Assembly (NCBI GenBank): GCA_029565065.1
Contig: JAKQOW010000136.1
Location: forward strand, 56,897-120,896
Direction of reading: 5' to 3'
Length of the DNA: 64,000 nucleotides
Source of the DNA: Acidobacteriota bacterium
Lineage (GTDB): Bacteria; Acidobacteriota; JAAYUB01
Shown: in pieces, positions 17,472 to 25,379 of the stretch
Layout: each line of letters opens with the position of its first letter
Numbering within the stretch: position 1 is the first letter of the stretch
Position numbers and translations under genes: made by a program
Notes under the pieces: model-generated
The model's input: the letters and a program-made list of their open reading frames with translations, nothing else
Databases searched by the model: none
Told to the model about the DNA's origin: nothing

Positions 17472-18763
17472 GGCTCCACGTCTCCTTTGCCCAGCGCCCG
17501 GTCGAGCTCGGCTCGGGCCATCTGGACGTCGTACTGGCTCAGCAGGTACTCCGCCTCGACCTGCCGGGCGGTGCGGCGGGTGTCCAGCAGGTGGAGGAAA
17601 TCCACCTCCCCCTCGCGGTAGCGCAGGGTTTCGATGCGATACGCCTCGGTGGCCGCCTGGCGCAAGCCGCCGTCGAATGTGGCCCGCTGCTCCCGGGCCT
17701 GCTGCAGGCCCTGGACGGCCAGCGCCACGTCCCGGTGGATATCCCGCCGCAACCGGGCCAGCTGCGCGTCCGCTTCGTTGCGGCGGGCCGCGGCGGCGGC
17801 GATGCCCCCGGCGTTCCGGTCCCAGGCGGGCAGCTCCAGCCGGAGGAAGCCGCCCAGACTGTTGGCGTCGTATTCCCGCGCCGCGGCCAGGCCCACCGCC
17901 AGTCCCGGCCGGCGGGCGGCTTCAGCCAACCGCAGTTCCTGCTCGTGGCGGGCGCGGACCGCCTCTTGCAGGCGCAGGGCGGGATGGTCCGTCCAGGCCG
18001 CGGCCGGGTCGGTGTCGGCGGGTTCCGGCTCGTCCGGCCAGGCGTCCTCCACCACGAAGTCTGCGGAGAGGGTGTCGCCGCAAAGCGCAGCCAACACAGT
18101 CCGGGCGGCGGCGAGCCGGCTGGCCTCCACACTGACGGCCCGGTCCGCCCGGAGCCGTTCCAGGCGGACCTTGATCCGGTCGAGTTCCGCCGCTTCGCCG
18201 CCCGCGACGCGGAGGTCGACGATGGCCTCGATTTCGGCGGCGTTGGCCGCATCCTCGCGCGCCAGCGTCAGCATCCGCTGGCGGAACAGGACCGTGCCGA
18301 ACGCCCGCCGGACCTCAGCGGCGAGCGCCGCCCGGTCCATGGCGGCGTCCCAGGCTGCGGCGTCGACGCCCGTCGCGGCGACGGCTGCGCGGGCCCGGCG
18401 CGCGGCCGGCCATTCGATGGGCTGGATGAACGCCACCGCCAGGGTGGTGCGCGAGTCGGCGTCGGCGTCCCGGCCATCGGCCCACCCGGCGGCGAACTCC
18501 AGCTCGGGGTTGGGGTAGGCGGCGGCCCGGCGCCGCTCGGCTTCGGCCTCGGCGCGGCGGGCCACCAGGACGGCCTGGTTCGGATTCGCCGCGACGGCCA
18601 GCCCGAACACCTCGCGAAGGGTGAGACGGGGTGTTGCGACGGAGGCGTCCGCCGCGGCGACGAGGCCGGCAGCCGCGGCTAGACCCAGCACCAGCGCCAC
18701 GCAGCGAGCGGAGCGGCGGCGCAGGCCGGCGCCGGGGCGTGTTCGTGGAAAGCGATTCAACAT
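17468..18763 (-). CDS. czcC: TolC-family outer-membrane efflux channel, CzcC-like
   Basis: The 431-residue product has a signal peptide (VALVLGLAAAAGLVAAADA) and the two repeated helical/beta modules of outer-membrane efflux proteins. These include AVAANPNQAVLVARRAEAEAERRRAAAYPNPELE-type sequence early on and ETLRYREGEVDFLHLLDTRR in the second repeat. It is the first intact gene of the czcCBA operon. The ATG at 18763 follows AAGGAGCT, so longer upstream frames were not used. It overlaps czcB by 4 nt. Confidence 0.92.
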   Translation of the reverse strand: MLNRFPRTRPGAGLRRRSARCVALVLGLAAAAGLVAAADASVATPRLTLREVFGLAVAANPNQAVLVARRAEAEAERRRAAAYPNPELEFAAGWADGRDADADSRTTLAVAFIQPIEWPAARRARAAVAATGVDAAAWDAAMDRAALAAEVRRAFGTVLFRQRMLTLAREDAANAAEIEAIVDLRVAGGEAAELDRIKVRLERLRADRAVSVEASRLAAARTVLAALCGDTLSADFVVEDAWPDEPEPADTDPAAAWTDHPALRLQEAVRARHEQELRLAEAARRPGLAVGLAAAREYDANSLGGFLRLELPAWDRNAGGIAAAAARRNEADAQLARLRRDIHRDVALAVQGLQQAREQRATFDGGLRQAATEAYRIETLRYREGEVDFLHLLDTRRTARQVEAEYLLSQYDVQMARAELDRALGKGDVEP

Positions 18764-18880
18764 GGAAGCTCCTTCAGCAAGCGGCGAGCCGCGCAAACGG
18801 CACCGGCCCGCCGGGGGAGTGGGCGGAGGTTTCCTCCGGCCACGGCTCGAGGCACGGTTCAAGCGGCGAAGCTCAGGGGA

Positions 18881-19378
18881 TCAGCAGAGCCGGACGGTGC
18901 TCCGGACGGCGGTCAGGGCGGGCAGGAGGCCGGGCGGCGGCCCGGAGGCGCCGGGGAACGGATGGCTTGCGGGATCAGGGATCAGGCTGACAACCGGTGC
19001 GCCTGGGTCCACCGGGGGTGTGGCGGCGGAAAGGCCCGCCGGCACGGTGTCTCTCACCGGGGCCGACTGGGTGACTAACGCCGGCACGGCGGGCACGGTG
19101 AAGTCGCGGCAGCCGGCGGCATGGTCGTCGCCTATGGCCGCTGCCGCGTGGTGGGCGGGTCCGGTTTGGTGTTCCTCGGCGTGGCAGTGGTCGCTGATGC
19201 AGCCGGCGGACTCCGGCCCGCCGGCAGAGCGGGCAGCCAGGGGCATCAGTTCCACGTCGAGGCAGCCGTCGGTCTACAGGCAGAGGGCCAGCCCGGTGGG
19301 CCAGGCGGACAGGAGCATCACCGCCAGGGCGGCGGCGGGGGCGAGCAGTCGGCAGCGGGTCCGGATCCGTCTCAGCAT
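18881..19378 (-). pseudogene. Exported His/Cys-rich metal-resistance protein gene interrupted by one in-frame TAG
   Basis: Reading from the ATG at 19378, a clean signal peptide (LLAPAAALAVMLLSAWPTGLALCL) is followed by a single TAG at 19276-19274. The same frame then runs open for 130 codons to a TGA at 18881. The downstream part looks genuine: TDGCLDVELMPLA, then CISDHCHAEEHQTGPAHH and GDDHAAGCRDFTVPAVP, rich in His, Cys and acids. Small exported proteins with an LCLxxDGxxxxE...C...C.D.P pattern are often encoded just before czc operons, which matches this place. A CAG-to-TAG change, a base-calling error or readthrough would explain the gap. It has its own promoter and may head the czcCBA transcript. 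Confidence 0.55.
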
Positions 19379-19410
19379 GCTCCTCACCGGTCGGGACGCG
19401 TCGAAGCGGC

Positions 19411-19439
19411 AGTCTAGCAGAACGTAGGCAGCCGCACAA
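19411..19439 (-). promoter_or_regulatory. sigma70-type promoter upstream of the metal-resistance gene set
   Basis: On the minus strand TTGTGC (19439-19434), 17 bp and TAGACT (19416-19411). The start would be near 19404, about 26 nt before the ATG of the interrupted gene. czcCBA follows in the same direction with no clear terminator between. Confidence 0.55.
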
Positions 19440-19521
19440 TACTGGATGCTGTGGAGACGGAAGAAGGTTCGGGTGCAGGCAGGGCGCCCGCAGACAATCG
19501 TCCGGACGATGGCGGAAGGAC

Positions 19522-19551
19522 TTGGCGTTGGCGCCGGCAAGATCCTATAAT
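19522..19551 (+). promoter_or_regulatory. Promoter of the small-protein/PRTase-like pair
   Basis: TTGGCG (19522-19527), 18 bp and a consensus TATAAT (19546-19551). It is divergent from the metal-resistance promoter. The expected start is near 19558. Confidence 0.55.
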
Positions 19552-19625
19552 GAGATCCAAGTGATCATTGGCACTCATTGAGACGGGGACTGCCGCCCGG
19601 CTGGTGTCGGGCCATCGGAGGCGCC

Positions 19626-19928
19626 GTGGGAGGAGAGGATCCCAGAATTGTCTTGCGAGAGGAGTTGCTGCGACTGGTGCCGTGGCTGGACGAGCTGGAT
19701 CCGGCGCATTGGCATCTGGTGGGGTACGACACCTTTTCCGACGAGTTCTATCCGCTCTACGAATCGCACGCTATCGAGGCGATGGCGCAGGAGGCGGCGA
19801 TCCGGCGGCTGATGGTCCTGGAGGTGCAGCAGCCCACGGAGTCGTCGGGAGGGCAGGCCGACGAGGGGATCCAGGACCGCGTGTTCATCCTGGGGCCGGG
19901 CGGTGTCTTTTACCGCGCCGTGCTGTAG
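19626..19928 (+). CDS. Hypothetical small acidic protein
   Basis: About 100 residues, with no signal peptide or membrane helix. The sequence is mixed helix/strand, with WLDELDPAHWHLVGYDTF near the start, an acidic central helix (HAIEAMAQEAAIRRLMVLEV) and a strand-rich end (VFILGPGGVFYRAVL). I do not recognise the family. The start is uncertain: GTG at 19626 is used because the recognisable fold begins just after it; a TTG at 19653 or an ATG at 19578 is possible. It ends 13 nt before the next gene and shares the promoter at 19522-19551, so the two are probably an operon. Confidence 0.55.
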   Translation: MGGEDPRIVLREELLRLVPWLDELDPAHWHLVGYDTFSDEFYPLYESHAIEAMAQEAAIRRLMVLEVQQPTESSGGQADEGIQDRVFILGPGGVFYRAVL

Positions 19929-19941
19929 GAGGCATGATCGG

Positions 19942-20820
19942 ATGCGCCTCTGGATTCGCCGCCGCGAGGTTCGGGAGCTGGCGTTCGACGCCGCGGTGTC
20001 CGTCGCCACGCCGGCGGAGTGGCGCGAGGCGGTGGCCGATCCCGCGCTGGTGAGCTCGGTGCTCTGGCCGGAGACGCCGCGCTTCCGGCCCGAGGGGCCC
20101 GACTACCTGCGGAAGTCCCACCCGCACGAGCGCGGCTACCGGGACGATCCGGCGGTCAATGCCGACTACGCCGCCGCGTGCGACCGGCTGGCGGCGCGCC
20201 TGGCCCGGGAGCTGGCCGGCGCCCGGGTGCTGGCGTATGCGCCGCTGCGCGGCGCGTTCCCCATCTGGCGCGCGCTGCGGCGCCGCCTGCCCGGCCTGAC
20301 GCTCACCCCCTATTTTCCGGTCACGTCCAGCTTCGTCTTCTACCCGGAGGCGTTCGGCATCCGCAACCGGCAGGGCCGGCCGGCGTCGGGGCGCCACGCC
20401 AACCGGCTGGAGCTGGCGCGCCTGCGGCCGCTGCTGGCCGGCTTCGACGCGCTCCTCTATCTCGACGAGATCGTGTCGGGCGGAATGCTCAAGGGGCACC
20501 TGCGGGACATGCTGGACCTGCGGATCGATCGGGACATCCCCATCTTCGCCGCCGGGCTGGCCGATGCCCGGGGAATGCGCTCCGCGGTCAGCCGCCGCAC
20601 CGTGGACGCCATGGTGGCCGACGGCCGGGTGCGGCGCTTTCTCTGGGAGGGATGCGCCACGCTCATCACCGAGGACCAGCGGTTCCTCCTGGGCGTGCAT
20701 TACACGGACTACACCCTCGGCCCCCACGCCGTCCCCATGCTCGACGAGACGCTGGCGTTCTACCCCGAGCGCGATGCGTTCGACGCAGCGGTGATGGGGG
20801 GAGAAGCTCAAGGTCACTAG
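19942..20820 (+). CDS. Phosphoribosyltransferase-like protein of unknown role
   Basis: This 292-residue soluble protein has RVLAYAPLRGAFPIWRALRR (about residues 94-113) followed by DALLYLDEIVSGGMLKGHL (about 170-188). The hydrophobic strand, acidic D175-E176 and Gly/Ser-rich loop resemble the PRPP-binding loop of type I phosphoribosyltransferases, though the second residue is Glu and the loop is not canonical. The N-terminal 80 residues and the C-terminal 90 residues have no clear match. The preceding small gene is a likely partner. The stop codon sits next to short GGTGAA-type filler. A nucleotide-salvage or regulatory PRTase is a guess only. Confidence 0.7.
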   Translation: MRLWIRRREVRELAFDAAVSVATPAEWREAVADPALVSSVLWPETPRFRPEGPDYLRKSHPHERGYRDDPAVNADYAAACDRLAARLARELAGARVLAYAPLRGAFPIWRALRRRLPGLTLTPYFPVTSSFVFYPEAFGIRNRQGRPASGRHANRLELARLRPLLAGFDALLYLDEIVSGGMLKGHLRDMLDLRIDRDIPIFAAGLADARGMRSAVSRRTVDAMVADGRVRRFLWEGCATLITEDQRFLLGVHYTDYTLGPHAVPMLDETLAFYPERDAFDAAVMGGEAQGH

Positions 20821-21131
20821 GTGGACAGGTGAATGGGTGAACGGGTGCGGGGCCGCTGCGAGTGAGCATCTCCATTGATCATTTTTCATTGATCATCCGT
20901 CATCGGTCATTCGGAGTATTGGTTATCGGTGATTGCTCATATTTGATTGGCTATTTGGATACGAGTTTGATTTTGCTGTCGATGGAACCTAGGCCCCGGG
21001 AATACTGTTCCAGCACCGAGGTCCCGAGTCCGAAGCCCCGGGTCGGTTTTACCAAATCAGGAGCCCGCGTGGCGGCTTTGCGCCTTGGTGAGCGCTAACG
21101 TTCGGTGGTGGCGGCGCGGCCGGCGCCGCGA
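20821..21131. repeat. Gene-free spacer with degenerate AT-richer repeats
   Basis: The stretch between converging genes holds GGTGAATGGGTGAACGGGTG-like filler directly after the stop. A run of TGATCATTTTTCATTGATCA-like words follows (about 20873-20965), resembling 12440-12530, and then ordinary GC-rich DNA. No gene or RNA was recognised. Confidence 0.45.
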
Positions 21132-22370
21132 TCAGCGCGCGCCGGCCGCCGGGGGCGACGAACGCGCGAGGGAAACGAGATGGCTGGCGGTGTTCACCAG
21201 CAGCACCTTCATGCCGGGTTTGAGAAACCCCTCGGCGCGCAGCCGCCGGGCGGCGGCGAGCGTCGCCGCGCCCTCGTAGCTTGCGGCCACGCCCAGGGCG
21301 CCGTAGCGACGGAACGCGGCCACGATCTCCGCTTCGGCCGCCGCCACGGCGGTCCCGCCGGACTCGCGCAGCACCCCGAGCATTCGGTGGCCCATGATGG
21401 CGCCGGGCACATCCAGGCCGTCGGCCACGGTCCCGCGCGAGACCACGGGCTCCACTGCCGCCAGGCCGCGGCGGAAGGCCTCCACCACAGGTGCGCACCC
21501 CTCGGACTGCACCGCGATCATGGCGGGCGGCCGGCCGGGCAGGCGGTCCAGTGCGTTCAGCTCCGCGAACGCCTTCCAGATTCCCACCAGCCCGGTGCCG
21601 CCGCCGGTGGGATAGATGACGGCGTCGGGCAGGGCGCGGGAGCCGAAGTGCGCGGCGATGTCCAGCCCCATGGTCTTCTTTCCCTCGAGCCGGCCCGGCT
21701 CGAAAAACGTGGAGATGTCCACCAGCGTGCCCGCCGCGAGCTCATCGCGCAGGTCCTCGCGCATCCGCCGGCCGGCGGCCGCGATGTTGGCGCCGTGGAA
21801 GCGCACCTCGCCGCCGAAGAATTCGCACTCCCGGTGGTAGATGGAGCCGCGCCACGCTTCGGGCATGTAGACGAGGCAGCCGGGCAGCGCCAGCCGGCTG
21901 GAGAACAGGCACGCGGCCACGCCGGCGTTCCCCTGGGTGGGCAGGCAGAAGCGGCGAGCGCCGCAGGCGGCGCCGAAGGCGATCCCCACCGCCAGGCCGC
22001 GGTCCTTGAAGCTGCCCGACGGATGGCCGCCTTCGTTCATGAGGTGGAGGTCGAGCTCCAGCTCGCGCGCCAGCGCCTCGTGGCGGACGAACACCGGCCG
22101 CCCCACGTCGGCGGCGTAGGCGTCATCGACGCCCCACACGGGCAGCAGCGCGGCGTGGCGCCACAGGCCGACCGCGGCCTCTGGTCCGCGCCAGTCGCCG
22201 GCCCGGTCGTCGCGGAGCGCGTCGAGCCGGTACAGTGCCTCCACCGGTTTGCCCGGCGGCGGGCAGCAGGGGCACAGGCCGGCGGGACGATGGAACTCGT
22301 GGTGGGGGACGGTCTGCCCCGTCGCGGAACAGACCAGGCGGTCCAGGTACGGATTGATGCGCAGTTCCAT
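21132..22370 (-). CDS. thrC: Threonine synthase (PLP-dependent)
   Basis: This 412-residue fold-type II PLP enzyme has the threonine-synthase signature HPSGSFKDRGLAVGIA, whose Lys forms the Schiff base, and TQGNAGVAACLFSSR for phosphate binding. The glycine-rich YPTGGGTGLVGIWKAF loop is also present. An N-terminal segment with CSATGQTVPHHEFHRPAGLCPCC has zinc-ribbon-like Cys pairs, as in many long threonine synthases. It would convert O-phosphohomoserine to threonine. No other thr genes adjoin it. The ATG at 22370 is preceded by GAGG, so the long in-frame extension toward 23021, which overlaps the divergent sigma gene, is not used. Related beta-replacing enzymes cannot be fully excluded. Confidence 0.85.
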   Translation of the reverse strand: MELRINPYLDRLVCSATGQTVPHHEFHRPAGLCPCCPPPGKPVEALYRLDALRDDRAGDWRGPEAAVGLWRHAALLPVWGVDDAYAADVGRPVFVRHEALARELELDLHLMNEGGHPSGSFKDRGLAVGIAFGAACGARRFCLPTQGNAGVAACLFSSRLALPGCLVYMPEAWRGSIYHRECEFFGGEVRFHGANIAAAGRRMREDLRDELAAGTLVDISTFFEPGRLEGKKTMGLDIAAHFGSRALPDAVIYPTGGGTGLVGIWKAFAELNALDRLPGRPPAMIAVQSEGCAPVVEAFRRGLAAVEPVVSRGTVADGLDVPGAIMGHRMLGVLRESGGTAVAAAEAEIVAAFRRYGALGVAASYEGAATLAAARRLRAEGFLKPGMKVLLVNTASHLVSLARSSPPAAGAR

Positions 22371-22502
22371 GGGATCCTCGACGCGTTGGAGTGCCGGAGC
22401 CGGCCCGCTCCGAACGCCACAGGATAATCCCGGCGGGACATTTTCTCCAGCCCAAAGTCGCCCCGGTGCCGATCCGCCGGCCGCTGAAAAGTCACCCCTC
22501 CG

Positions 22503-22530
22503 TGAACCCGTTTGCCTCCGGGCATTCGTA
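22503..22530 (+). promoter_or_regulatory. Possible ECF-type promoter upstream of the sigma factor gene
   Basis: TGAACC (22503-22508), an 18-bp spacer and CGTATA from 22527 resemble the GAAC/CGT elements recognised by ECF sigma factors. Autoregulation of the adjacent ECF gene would explain it. This is pattern matching only. Confidence 0.3.
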
Positions 22531-22574
22531 TATAGGTATGAAGAATGCAGGACGTGCCCGGGAGAGGCAAACCG

Positions 22575-23078
22575 ATGGAGTGGAGCCCGGCCGAATTCGA
22601 ACAGGTGGTGCGGGAACACCAGGCATGGGTGTTCAGCCTGGCGCTCCGATTCCTGCGGGACCGGGAACTGGCCGAAGAGGTGGCCCAGGACGTGTTCATC
22701 CGATTGTACCAGCACGGGGAAGGCATCCAGAGCGCGGCGCACCTGCGCCACTGGCTGCGTCAGGTGACCACGCGGTGCGCGGTGGACGCGTGGCGGGTCC
22801 GCCGCCGCCAGCCGGAGCTCGTGGAGCTCGAGGCGCCGACCCTGGCCTCGGCACCCGAGCAGGGCGAGGCGCTGCTGCTGGGCCAACTCCGCGAACTGGT
22901 GGGCCGGTTGCCCGCGGCGTCGCGGCTGGTGATGGTACTCCGCTACCAGGAGGGCCTCCGGCCCCGGGAGATCGCCCGGACGCTGAGAGTGCCCGTCGAT
23001 ACGGTGAAGAGCCGGATCCATCGGTCCGTGCGCTGGCTCCGGGCCCGGGTGGCCGATACGCCGGAGGTGCTCTCATGA
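22575..23078 (+). CDS. ECF-type RNA polymerase sigma factor
   Basis: The 167-residue product has sigma region 2 (FEQVVREHQAWVFSLALRFL with RDRELAEEVAQDVFIRLYQ) and region 4 (LPAASRLVMVLRYQEGLRPREIARTL, then VDTVKSRIHRSVRWLR). Region 3 is absent, as in the ECF class. The ATG at 22575 has GGGAGAGG at suitable spacing; an ATG at 22545 is a weaker alternative. The next gene starts inside its stop codon (ATGA), an arrangement typical of sigma/anti-sigma pairs. Confidence 0.9.
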   Translation: MEWSPAEFEQVVREHQAWVFSLALRFLRDRELAEEVAQDVFIRLYQHGEGIQSAAHLRHWLRQVTTRCAVDAWRVRRRQPELVELEAPTLASAPEQGEALLLGQLRELVGRLPAASRLVMVLRYQEGLRPREIARTLRVPVDTVKSRIHRSVRWLRARVADTPEVLS

Positions 23079-23488
23079 CCCCGTTGGACGACGAGCTGCG
23101 CCGGGCGCTGGCGCCCGAGGATCCGGGACCCGAGTTCACCCGCCGGGTGATGGCCCGGGTGGCCCGGCTTGACGCCGACCGGCGCATGTCGCGCCGGCTG
23201 GCATCGCGAGGCCGCCTGGTCCGTGGACTGGCGGCGGCCGCCCTGCTGCTGGCCGCGGGGAGCTGGGCCCAGTGGCGGTTCGGCCTGTGGCCGAGCCAGC
23301 CGGCCGGGGAGCCGCCTGCGGCGCCTGTCGTCCCGGCGGCCGGGGTGCCGGAGCTGACCGGGTTGCCCCCGGGGATGTCACGGGAGGACGGGGCGCGACT
23401 GAAAGAGGAACTGATCCGGGCGCTGCGGTTGGCCAGCCGCAAGATGAACGCCGCCCGGGAGCGGGCCGTGGAGCGCGCCCGCACATAG
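23075..23488 (+). CDS. Putative membrane anti-sigma factor
   Basis: This 137-residue protein has an N-terminal cytoplasmic part with ELRRALAPEDPGPEFTRRVMARVARLDADRR. One membrane helix (LVRGLAAAALLLAAGSWAQW, about residues 48-67) follows, then a Pro/Ala-rich linker and a C-terminal basic amphipathic helix. There is no zinc-binding HxxxCxxC motif. Overlap with the sigma gene by 4 nt and the membrane topology indicate a cognate anti-sigma factor; this is inferred from position, not from a family match. Confidence 0.75.
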   Translation: MTPLDDELRRALAPEDPGPEFTRRVMARVARLDADRRMSRRLASRGRLVRGLAAAALLLAAGSWAQWRFGLWPSQPAGEPPAAPVVPAAGVPELTGLPPGMSREDGARLKEELIRALRLASRKMNAARERAVERART

Positions 23489-23551
23489 CTTCGGTGATGC
23501 ATCGGAGATCCGGATCTGACGGTTTGATCTGAAATGACACGGAGGAAGACC

Positions 23552-24127
23552 ATGAAACCATACCTGTTCCGTTTGTCGGTTCTGGCATTCGCCCTGTTCC
23601 TGCTCGCGGCCCTTTCACCCGCCGCAGCCGGCCAGGGGGCCCAGATCAATTTCGACGCCCTCAGGCACCTCGAGGCCAAGGCGGACGAGGTGGTGGACGT
23701 CACCCTCGACGGCGACAGCCTGCGGTTCGCCGGCGCGTTCCTGTCCAAAAAAGATCCGGAGGAAGTCGCGGTCCGCAAGCTGGTCCATTCGCTCAAGGGG
23801 ATCTACGTGAAGGCCTACACCTTCGACGCGGACGGCCAGTTCACCGACGCCGACATCGAGGCGGTCCGAAGCCAGCTCCGCGCGCCGGAATGGAGCCGGC
23901 TCGTGGGCGTGCGCAGCCGCAAAGGGAGCGAGAACGTCGACATCTTCATGTTGCTCAAAGGTGACGCCATCGAGGGGCTGGCCATCATCGCTTTCGAGGA
24001 CAGGGAGCTGGCGGTGATCAACATCGTGGGTCCCATCGACATGGAGATGCTGATGGATCTCGAGGGACACATCGGCATCCCCGACCTGGAGCTGGAAAAG
24101 GACGACCACCGGTCCGGGAGCCACTGA
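23552..24127 (+). CDS. Exported DUF4252 family protein
   Basis: The 191-residue product has a signal peptide (LSVLAFALFLLAALSPAAAGQ). The DUF4252 pattern follows: an LEAKADEVVDVTLDG strand, LKGIYVKAYTFD, WSRLVGVRSRKGSENVDIFML and ELAVINIVGPIDMEML. DUF4252 proteins are small exported proteins of unknown function that often accompany ECF sigma operons. Their VxVxG...D patterns resemble envelope stress or adhesion-linked modules. GGAGGA precedes the ATG at 23552. It probably belongs to the sigma/anti-sigma operon. Confidence 0.85.
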   Translation: MKPYLFRLSVLAFALFLLAALSPAAAGQGAQINFDALRHLEAKADEVVDVTLDGDSLRFAGAFLSKKDPEEVAVRKLVHSLKGIYVKAYTFDADGQFTDADIEAVRSQLRAPEWSRLVGVRSRKGSENVDIFMLLKGDAIEGLAIIAFEDRELAVINIVGPIDMEMLMDLEGHIGIPDLELEKDDHRSGSH

Positions 24128-24128
24128 C

Positions 24129-24641
24129 ATGCGCTCCGCGGTTGGACGTCTCCTGCCGACCTTCCTGCTGCTCGGGTTGGCGCTGTTTGCGGCGGCGCCT
24201 GTTCAGGCCGACGGCAAGGAGTTCGACCGGCTGGTCCGCCACGTGGAACAGCAGCTCGGCACCGCGAAGGCCGATATCCCCTGCGGCTGGCTGGTGGGGC
24301 TCGCCGTGCGCTTCGCCAAGCCGGAGGGAGTCAAGGGGCTTCAGTTCGCCGTCTTTGAAGATGTGCCCGGCGAAGCCGCGGCCGGGTTCGGCGAGCTGGA
24401 GGCGGGTGCCCGCGCGTGCCTCGGGCCCGGCTGGGCCCGTATGGTCTGCCAGCGCTGCCCCGCCCGCAACGAGGCCCAACTCATCTGGGTGCAGTCTGCG
24501 AAGAACGAGGTGCGGCTCATGATCGTCTCGGTGGACGACGGCGACGCGGCCGTGCTCCACGTCCGCCTGGACCCCGACAAGTTCTCCGAGTGGATGGACG
24601 AGCCCACCGCGATCGCCCGCCGGGTCCAACGGACGCAATAA
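24129..24641 (+). CDS. Exported hypothetical protein
   Basis: This 170-residue protein starts 1 nt after the DUF4252 gene and has a signal peptide (LPTFLLLGLALFAAAPVQA). The mature part has four Cys residues (IPCGWLVGLAVRFA, ARACLGPGWARMVCQRCPARN) that could form disulfides. Strands such as AQLIWVQSAKNEVRLMIVSVDDGDAAVLHVRLDPD give it a beta pattern similar in outline to its DUF4252 neighbour. The family is not recognised; it may be a divergent paralogue of that neighbour. The operon ends with the terminator at 24686-24715. Confidence 0.8.
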   Translation: MRSAVGRLLPTFLLLGLALFAAAPVQADGKEFDRLVRHVEQQLGTAKADIPCGWLVGLAVRFAKPEGVKGLQFAVFEDVPGEAAAGFGELEAGARACLGPGWARMVCQRCPARNEAQLIWVQSAKNEVRLMIVSVDDGDAAVLHVRLDPDKFSEWMDEPTAIARRVQRTQ

Positions 24642-24685
24642 GCGCGCGGGCTCCGCCCGCGCATCGACAGGAATGATGCAGATGC

Positions 24686-24715
24686 AATGCTGCCGATCCA
24701 CGGCAGCATTTTTTT
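24686..24715 (+). terminator. Rho-independent terminator of the ECF operon
   Basis: AATGCTGCCG (24686-24695), loop ATCCA and CGGCAGCATT (24701-24710), running into a T tract to 24715. A second GC hairpin without a T run lies just before it (24643-24661). Confidence 0.85.
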
Positions 24716-24785
24716 GTCTGCTTGTTGGATGTCGCACCGTCCCCAGCGGCGATCAAGACCGTTTGATGAAAACGAGGGTGTCAGG

Positions 24786-24794
24786 TGCTATGAT
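24786..24794 (+). promoter_or_regulatory. Possible extended -10 promoter
   Basis: TGC followed by TATGAT (24789-24794) forms an extended -10 element about 100 nt upstream of the membrane protein gene. The -35 match is poor. Confidence 0.35.
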
Positions 24795-24896
24795 ACTGTG
24801 CCAGAGCCATCTCCTGCCGATCGCTGGATCCTGCCCGACGTGGCGACGCCTTCAGACCGGGGTCCGGGTGGCAGGCGGATTCAACGGAAGGAACTC

Positions 24897-25379
24897 ATGG
24901 AAAAATCTGCCGGCTGGAATCGTCTCAACCGCGTGTTTCATGGATTGAGCCATCTGAAATTCGCCTTCTATGTGGGGGGAGTGTACTATCAGCTCCAGGC
25001 CATGGTGTTCGGACGCCGGGAGGAATTCACGAATGACTTGTGCTTCGCCCTGCTCCTGTACGGATTCGCCATGGCCCTGGAGGGACTGCGGGATAACAGT
25101 CGGATCGTGGACCTCCGGCGGAAGCAGCTGACCCGCCGCGTCAGTCTGTTCCAATGGGTGGTCACAGGCTCCATCCTGCTGTTTTCCTTCGCGGTGCTGC
25201 TCGGGCTGGTTCTGCTCGTCGTCCTGGGGGATGAGTTTCAGGGGGTGGCTGTCGCCTCGTTCGGCCTGGGCGGGCTGGCGCTGATGCGGCAGGAATACGA
25301 CTGCCTCAACCAGGCGTTGGAGTGCCCGGATCAGCCGATCGAGTCAGAGCCGTCTTCCGCTTCCGCAACCCGGTCATGA
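24897..25379 (+). CDS. Hypothetical membrane protein overlapping the radical SAM gene
   Basis: This 160-residue protein has about four hydrophobic segments: VYYQLQAMVF-type sequence near residue 30, LCFALLLYGFAMAL near 50, WVVTGSILLFSFAVLLGLVLLVVL near 85-110, and FQGVAVASFGLGGLALM. The C-terminus is Ser/Ala-rich and cytoplasmic by charge. GGAAGGA precedes the ATG. It overlaps the following radical SAM gene by 4 nt (ATGA), so the two are translationally coupled and likely work together. The family is not recognised. Confidence 0.75.
   Translation: MEKSAGWNRLNRVFHGLSHLKFAFYVGGVYYQLQAMVFGRREEFTNDLCFALLLYGFAMALEGLRDNSRIVDLRRKQLTRRVSLFQWVVTGSILLFSFAVLLGLVLLVVLGDEFQGVAVASFGLGGLALMRQEYDCLNQALECPDQPIESEPSSASATRS

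Noticed and set aside
19274..19276. Interpretation of the in-frame TAG as pyrrolysine or programmed readthrough
   Set aside because: No Pyl machinery or readthrough element is visible in the window; a nonsense mutation or base error is simpler, so the gene is listed as a pseudogene with the alternative kept as a finding.
18975..19439. Alternative Arg/Pro-rich minus frame over the interrupted metal-resistance gene
   Set aside because: Composition is that of an out-of-frame shadow; the TAG-containing frame has the signal peptide and the His/Cys motifs.
22371..23021. N-terminal extension of threonine synthase by about 217 codons
   Set aside because: It lies antisense to the sigma factor gene, and the ATG at 22370 has a good ribosome-binding site and matches the natural start of the enzyme.
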